From: CAJXMH01 sp040220135
GTDB lineage: Bacteria; Bacteroidota; Bacteroidia; Flavobacteriales_E; Vicingaceae
Length of the DNA stretch: 64,000 nt
NCBI GenBank assembly: GCA_040220135.1
Contig: JAVJTT010000006.1
Location: 124,001-188,000, forward strand
Direction of reading: 5' to 3'
This document shows positions 61,255 to 64,000 of this stretch, piece after piece (within the stretch, counting starts at the first letter, position 1; the number at the start of each line of letters is the position of its first letter). The notes beneath the pieces are model-generated. The model made no database searches. It had not been told where the DNA came from and saw nothing but the letters and a program-made list of their open reading frames with translations. A program made the position numbers and the translations under genes.

Positions 61255-61827
61255 ATGCCCAAAATCCTCCTTATCGACAATTACGATTCCTTTACCTATA
61301 ATCTCTACCATTACTTGGAAGAGCTTTGGGAAGAGGGAGTTGAAGTGGTGAGAAACGATGAGTTAGAATCAATTAGCTTTGATGATTTTGAGAAGGTTGT
61401 CATCTCACCCGGACCGGGTTTACCCAAAGAGGCCGGTCAGCTGATGGAGGTTTTATCTATAATAAAAGACACCCATCAAATTCTGGGCATTTGCTTGGGT
61501 TTGCAAGCCATCGCAGAGCTATTTGACTATGAATTGAAAAACCTTGGAAAGGTAGTGCATGGTCAGTCCACTCTAATGAAAGTGGCAGATTCAAAAGCGA
61601 AATTGTTTCGGGGTTTACCAAATGAATTTAAGGTCGGACGTTACCATTCATGGGTAATGCAGCCCAAAGAAGCAGGTGAATTGAAAGTAACCGCCACTGA
61701 TCTAGATGGAAATGTAATGGCCATACAACATGAGGAACTTCCCATTCATGCTGTGCAATTTCACCCGGAAAGTGTGCTTTGCGAGCATGGAAAAGAGATT
61801 TTAAGGAATTGGTTGACTAGCAACTAA
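61255..61827 (+). CDS. pabA: Glutamine amidotransferase, PabA/TrpG type
   Basis: The 190-residue class I amidotransferase has ILLIDNYDSFTYNLYHYLEE at the start, the oxyanion strand VISPGPGLP, nucleophile Cys in LGICLGLQAIAE, and the His/Glu pair in AVQFHPESVL. It supplies ammonia to make 4-amino-4-deoxychorismate (folate) or anthranilate (tryptophan). No trp genes are adjacent and folB is nearby, which favours PabA, but TrpG or a shared role is possible. pabB is not in the window. Confidence 0.87.
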   Translation: MPKILLIDNYDSFTYNLYHYLEELWEEGVEVVRNDELESISFDDFEKVVISPGPGLPKEAGQLMEVLSIIKDTHQILGICLGLQAIAELFDYELKNLGKVVHGQSTLMKVADSKAKLFRGLPNEFKVGRYHSWVMQPKEAGELKVTATDLDGNVMAIQHEELPIHAVQFHPESVLCEHGKEILRNWLTSN

Positions 61828-61853
61828 ATTTCTTTCAAAACCGTCTCTTATAC

Positions 61854-62807
61854 ATGAAATCGACTTTTGGGTGCATTGTTTTTCTATTATGTAGCGTTTG
61901 TACTGAAAATGCTACAGCACAAGAACTTAAGCTCGACAGCTTAGTCAGTGAATTTGATAGAATATGTGATTGCAGAAATCTAAAGTCTACCTCAGAAGCA
62001 AGTTATGCAAGCTGTTTGGAGAAAGAACTAGAAAACCCATTTTTCCATAGAACAGACTTTCTACAACTTTCTAATTACTGGGCAGGAAAAGACAATCAAA
62101 AGGCATTTCAATATGCCAAGAGTTATTTCGATTTTGGAGGATATTTTATTGGTGGGATAGATTCAAGCTTGCTAAAAAAGCAAGTGAAAGTGTGTGTCTT
62201 TAAAGAAGTTTATTTCAACGACTTCTACAATCAAGCCCTTTCGAATCAAAAGAATCGAGATAGCATTTTCCAAGCTAATTCACACTTAGCAAATGCTTTG
62301 GTTGAATTAAAACCCTATGATCAATTCATGCGCTCAAATAAGGAAGAAAACATAGAGTTGATGAATGATTCTAACTTAGAAAAAGGGGCATGGAAAATTC
62401 AAATCAGGCTAGACAGTTTAAACCGTATGCTTTTGGCATCGGTATTAGATTCAAATTGGATCACTATAGATCTTTATGGATTTGAGGCTAATAAGGTGGC
62501 TTGGTTAATTGCTCAGCACGCTGATGAAGATCTTCACTTTCAAGAAAATTGTTTAAAGTTAATGCTAGTTTCCTACCCACGAGATAGAAGCGCTAGCGGG
62601 ATGTACTTAGCCTATTTAATCGATAGACTTTCTATCAACACCAAAGGATATCAGTTTTTTGGAACGCAATTCACTTACCAAAACGGAGCGCTTCAGCCTA
62701 AGCCGATTCAGGGTGAAGAAAAAGTAAATCAAAGGAGAAAGCAAGTTTACCTTCCACCTCTTGAAAACTATTTGAAAGACTCAAAGGAGCATTTGCAGAA
62801 GAAGTAA
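61854..62807 (+). CDS. Secreted hypothetical protein
   Basis: The protein has 317 residues with a signal peptide (hydrophobic 5-17, cleavage near TAQ). The mature part starts with a cysteine pair (ICDCRN) and a third in SCLEKE. It is mostly helical, with the patterns VAWLIAQHADEDLHFQENCLKLMLVSYPRD and MYLAYLIDRLSINTKGYQFFGTQF. The AWLIAQHADEDxxFQ and GxQxYGTQ segments recur in a loose group of Bacteroidota proteins also known from DUF6624-like sequences, but I cannot confirm the family. It is probably co-transcribed with pabA (26-base gap). It ends before a long hairpin. Confidence 0.72.
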   Translation: MKSTFGCIVFLLCSVCTENATAQELKLDSLVSEFDRICDCRNLKSTSEASYASCLEKELENPFFHRTDFLQLSNYWAGKDNQKAFQYAKSYFDFGGYFIGGIDSSLLKKQVKVCVFKEVYFNDFYNQALSNQKNRDSIFQANSHLANALVELKPYDQFMRSNKEENIELMNDSNLEKGAWKIQIRLDSLNRMLLASVLDSNWITIDLYGFEANKVAWLIAQHADEDLHFQENCLKLMLVSYPRDRSASGMYLAYLIDRLSINTKGYQFFGTQFTYQNGALQPKPIQGEEKVNQRRKQVYLPPLENYLKDSKEHLQKK

Positions 62808-62811
62808 GAAA

Positions 62812-62910
62812 GCCCCTAATTTGTCAAGCTCTCGATACCCGTCCGAACGGAGTCCATCCCGGCGGGCAATCCCGAAGTTTCGGGACCACTCGAGCTGACA
62901 AATTAGAGGC
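62812..62910. terminator. Long imperfect hairpin between convergent genes (contains interspersed repeat copy 2)
   Basis: GCCCCTAATTTGTCAAGCTC (62812-62831) pairs with GAGCTGACAAATTAGAGGC near 62892-62910 with one mismatch and one bulge. Inside lies TCCCGAA-GT-TTCGGGA (62870-62885) and the 28-bp segment 62867-62894, which matches the minus strand of 22056-22083 at 26 positions. The structure can end both the hypothetical gene and the ALDH gene. Confidence 0.75.
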
Positions 62911-62953
62911 TTAATCTAAATTTTAAGTATTTAGAACTTTTTACTTTAAATAC

Positions 62954-64000
62954 TTAAAGCTCAAACTTTATCCCTTGCGCCAACGGAAGCTCCGTTCCGT
63001 AGTTAATAGTATTAGTTTGTCTTCTCATGTAAGCCTTCCAAGCGTCAGAGCCGGACTCACGTCCGCCACCAGTTTCTTTTTCACCACCAAAAGCACCGCC
63101 AATTTCAGCTCCAGAAGTACCAATGTTAACATTGGCAATTCCGCAGTCAGAACCTTCAACTGATAAGAATTTTTCCATGTCTCTCATATTAGTGGTCATC
63201 ATGGCTGAAGATAGCCCTTGAACTACACCGTTTTGCATTTCAATCGCTTCGTCTAGTTCAGAGTATTTCATCATGTACAAAATTGGAGCAAAAGTTTCGT
63301 GCTGAACAATGTCCCATTCGTTTTCTACTTCGGCAATGGCTGGTTTCACATAACAACCAGACTCATAGCCTTCACCTTCTAAAACACCGCCTTCAACTAA
63401 TACATTACCACCGGCTTTTTTCACTTCTTCTAAAGCATTGAGGTAATTGTTTACCGCATCTTGATCGATCAAAGGACCCACATGGTTAGATTCATCTAAG
63501 GGGTCTCCTAATTTGATCTGTTGGTAGGCACTCACAAGGTTCTCTTTTACTTTATCGTAAATACTATCGTGAATAATCAACCTTCTAGTTGAAGTACAAC
63601 GTTGACCGCAAGTTCCCACGGCAGCGAATACAAGCGCAGGAATAGAAGCTTTCAAGTCAGTTGATTCAGTTAAGATTACCGCATTGTTGCCGCCTAGTTC
63701 AAGTAGCGATTTCCCTAATCGCTTTGCAACCGTTTGAGCCACAATTTTACCCATGCGGATACTTCCGGTGGCAGAAACCAAAGGAACTCGACCGTCATTG
63801 GTCATAAGCTCTCCAATCTTTGCATCTCCGGTAATGATGCAACTAATGCCTTCAGGTAAATCATTCTCTTTTAATACTTCGGCAATAATGTTTTGACAAG
63901 CAATGCTACAAAATGGAGTTTTCTCTGATCCTTTCCAAATACAAACATCACCGCAAGCCCAAGCTAAAGCGGTATTCCAAGCCCAAACGGCTACCGGAAA
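62954..64000 (-). CDS. Aldehyde dehydrogenase, ALDH7 type (alpha-aminoadipic semialdehyde dehydrogenase), partial
   Basis: The gene runs off the right edge; 348 C-terminal residues are visible. An internal ATG at 63805 is not the start, because coding continues upstream with FPVAVWAWNTALAWACGDVCIWKGSEKTP. The cofactor loop (SATGSIRMGKIVAQ), catalytic Glu (LELGGNN) and catalytic Cys (GTCGQRCTSTRRLIIH) are present. The C-terminus NIGTSGAEIGGAFGGEKETGGGRESGSDAWKAYMRR is diagnostic of ALDH7. It oxidises L-2-aminoadipate semialdehyde in lysine degradation, and may also act on lipid aldehydes. Confidence 0.94.
   Translation of the reverse strand, partial: FPVAVWAWNTALAWACGDVCIWKGSEKTPFCSIACQNIIAEVLKENDLPEGISCIITGDAKIGELMTNDGRVPLVSATGSIRMGKIVAQTVAKRLGKSLLELGGNNAVILTESTDLKASIPALVFAAVGTCGQRCTSTRRLIIHDSIYDKVKENLVSAYQQIKLGDPLDESNHVGPLIDQDAVNNYLNALEEVKKAGGNVLVEGGVLEGEGYESGCYVKPAIAEVENEWDIVQHETFAPILYMMKYSELDEAIEMQNGVVQGLSSAMMTTNMRDMEKFLSVEGSDCGIANVNIGTSGAEIGGAFGGEKETGGGRESGSDAWKAYMRRQTNTINYGTELPLAQGIKFEL

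Noticed and set aside
1..64000. CRISPR arrays, insertion sequences and prophage genes
   Set aside because: No regularly spaced repeats, transposase, integrase or phage structural proteins were found.

Overview
The window is chromosomal DNA of a Bacteroidota bacterium, most likely from Flavobacteriales or a close marine relative. Evidence: type IX secretion parts (a PorZ-like propeller and a secreted protein with a T9SS sorting tail), a TonB receptor with a carboxypeptidase-like plug extension, DUF4175, DUF4837 and other Bacteroidota families, TAnnTTTG promoter boxes, few Shine-Dalgarno sites and low-GC coding DNA. No phage, transposase, CRISPR or plasmid gene was seen. The DNA is densely coding and mostly housekeeping.

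Layout. 1-6460 (+): end of an unidentified gene, TPR protein, SpoIIE-type phosphatase, DEDD exonuclease, fused peptide ABC ATPase, sugar dehydrogenase lipoprotein. 6448-18074: a light-response region. A CarH-like B12 photosensor regulator and an ECF sigma factor lead a run of crtI, crtB, an SDR and a photolyase; uvrC is divergent from the regulator, and an SDR/DUF2867 protein plus an SRPBCC protein lie further on. Copies of GTTAAAC sit before the regulator, the sigma factor and uvrC. 18128-33098: gpsA, lysS, a sugar-phosphate isomerase, a serine hydrolase, an orphan gene between 106-bp direct repeats, a heme-type TonB receptor, small membrane proteins, a TlpA-like lipoprotein, an M28 peptidase and rpiB. 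33520-40072: a MORN-repeat protein, a 1422-residue multi-PAS histidine kinase and a LytTR response regulator.

40362-56976: an FAD oxidoreductase, tatA, gatA, a lytic transglycosylase, DUF4837, recO, porZ, tRNA-Arg, then a minus-strand run of DUF4175, an RsbW-like ATPase, ybeY, mnmG and a methyltransferase. Two ParB-type parS sites, one identical to the 16-bp consensus, bracket mnmG exactly, which suggests this part lies near the replication origin. 57046-64000: gltX, folB, a CarboxypepD_reg-like protein, tRNA-Cys followed by a nested inverted-repeat region, pabA/trpG, a secreted hypothetical protein and an ALDH7 gene cut by the window edge.

The most notable non-gene signals are the parS pair around mnmG, the shared GTTAAAC motif of the light region, the direct repeats around the orphan gene, the nested inverted repeats after tRNA-Cys, and a hairpin repeat shared by positions 22056 and 62867.
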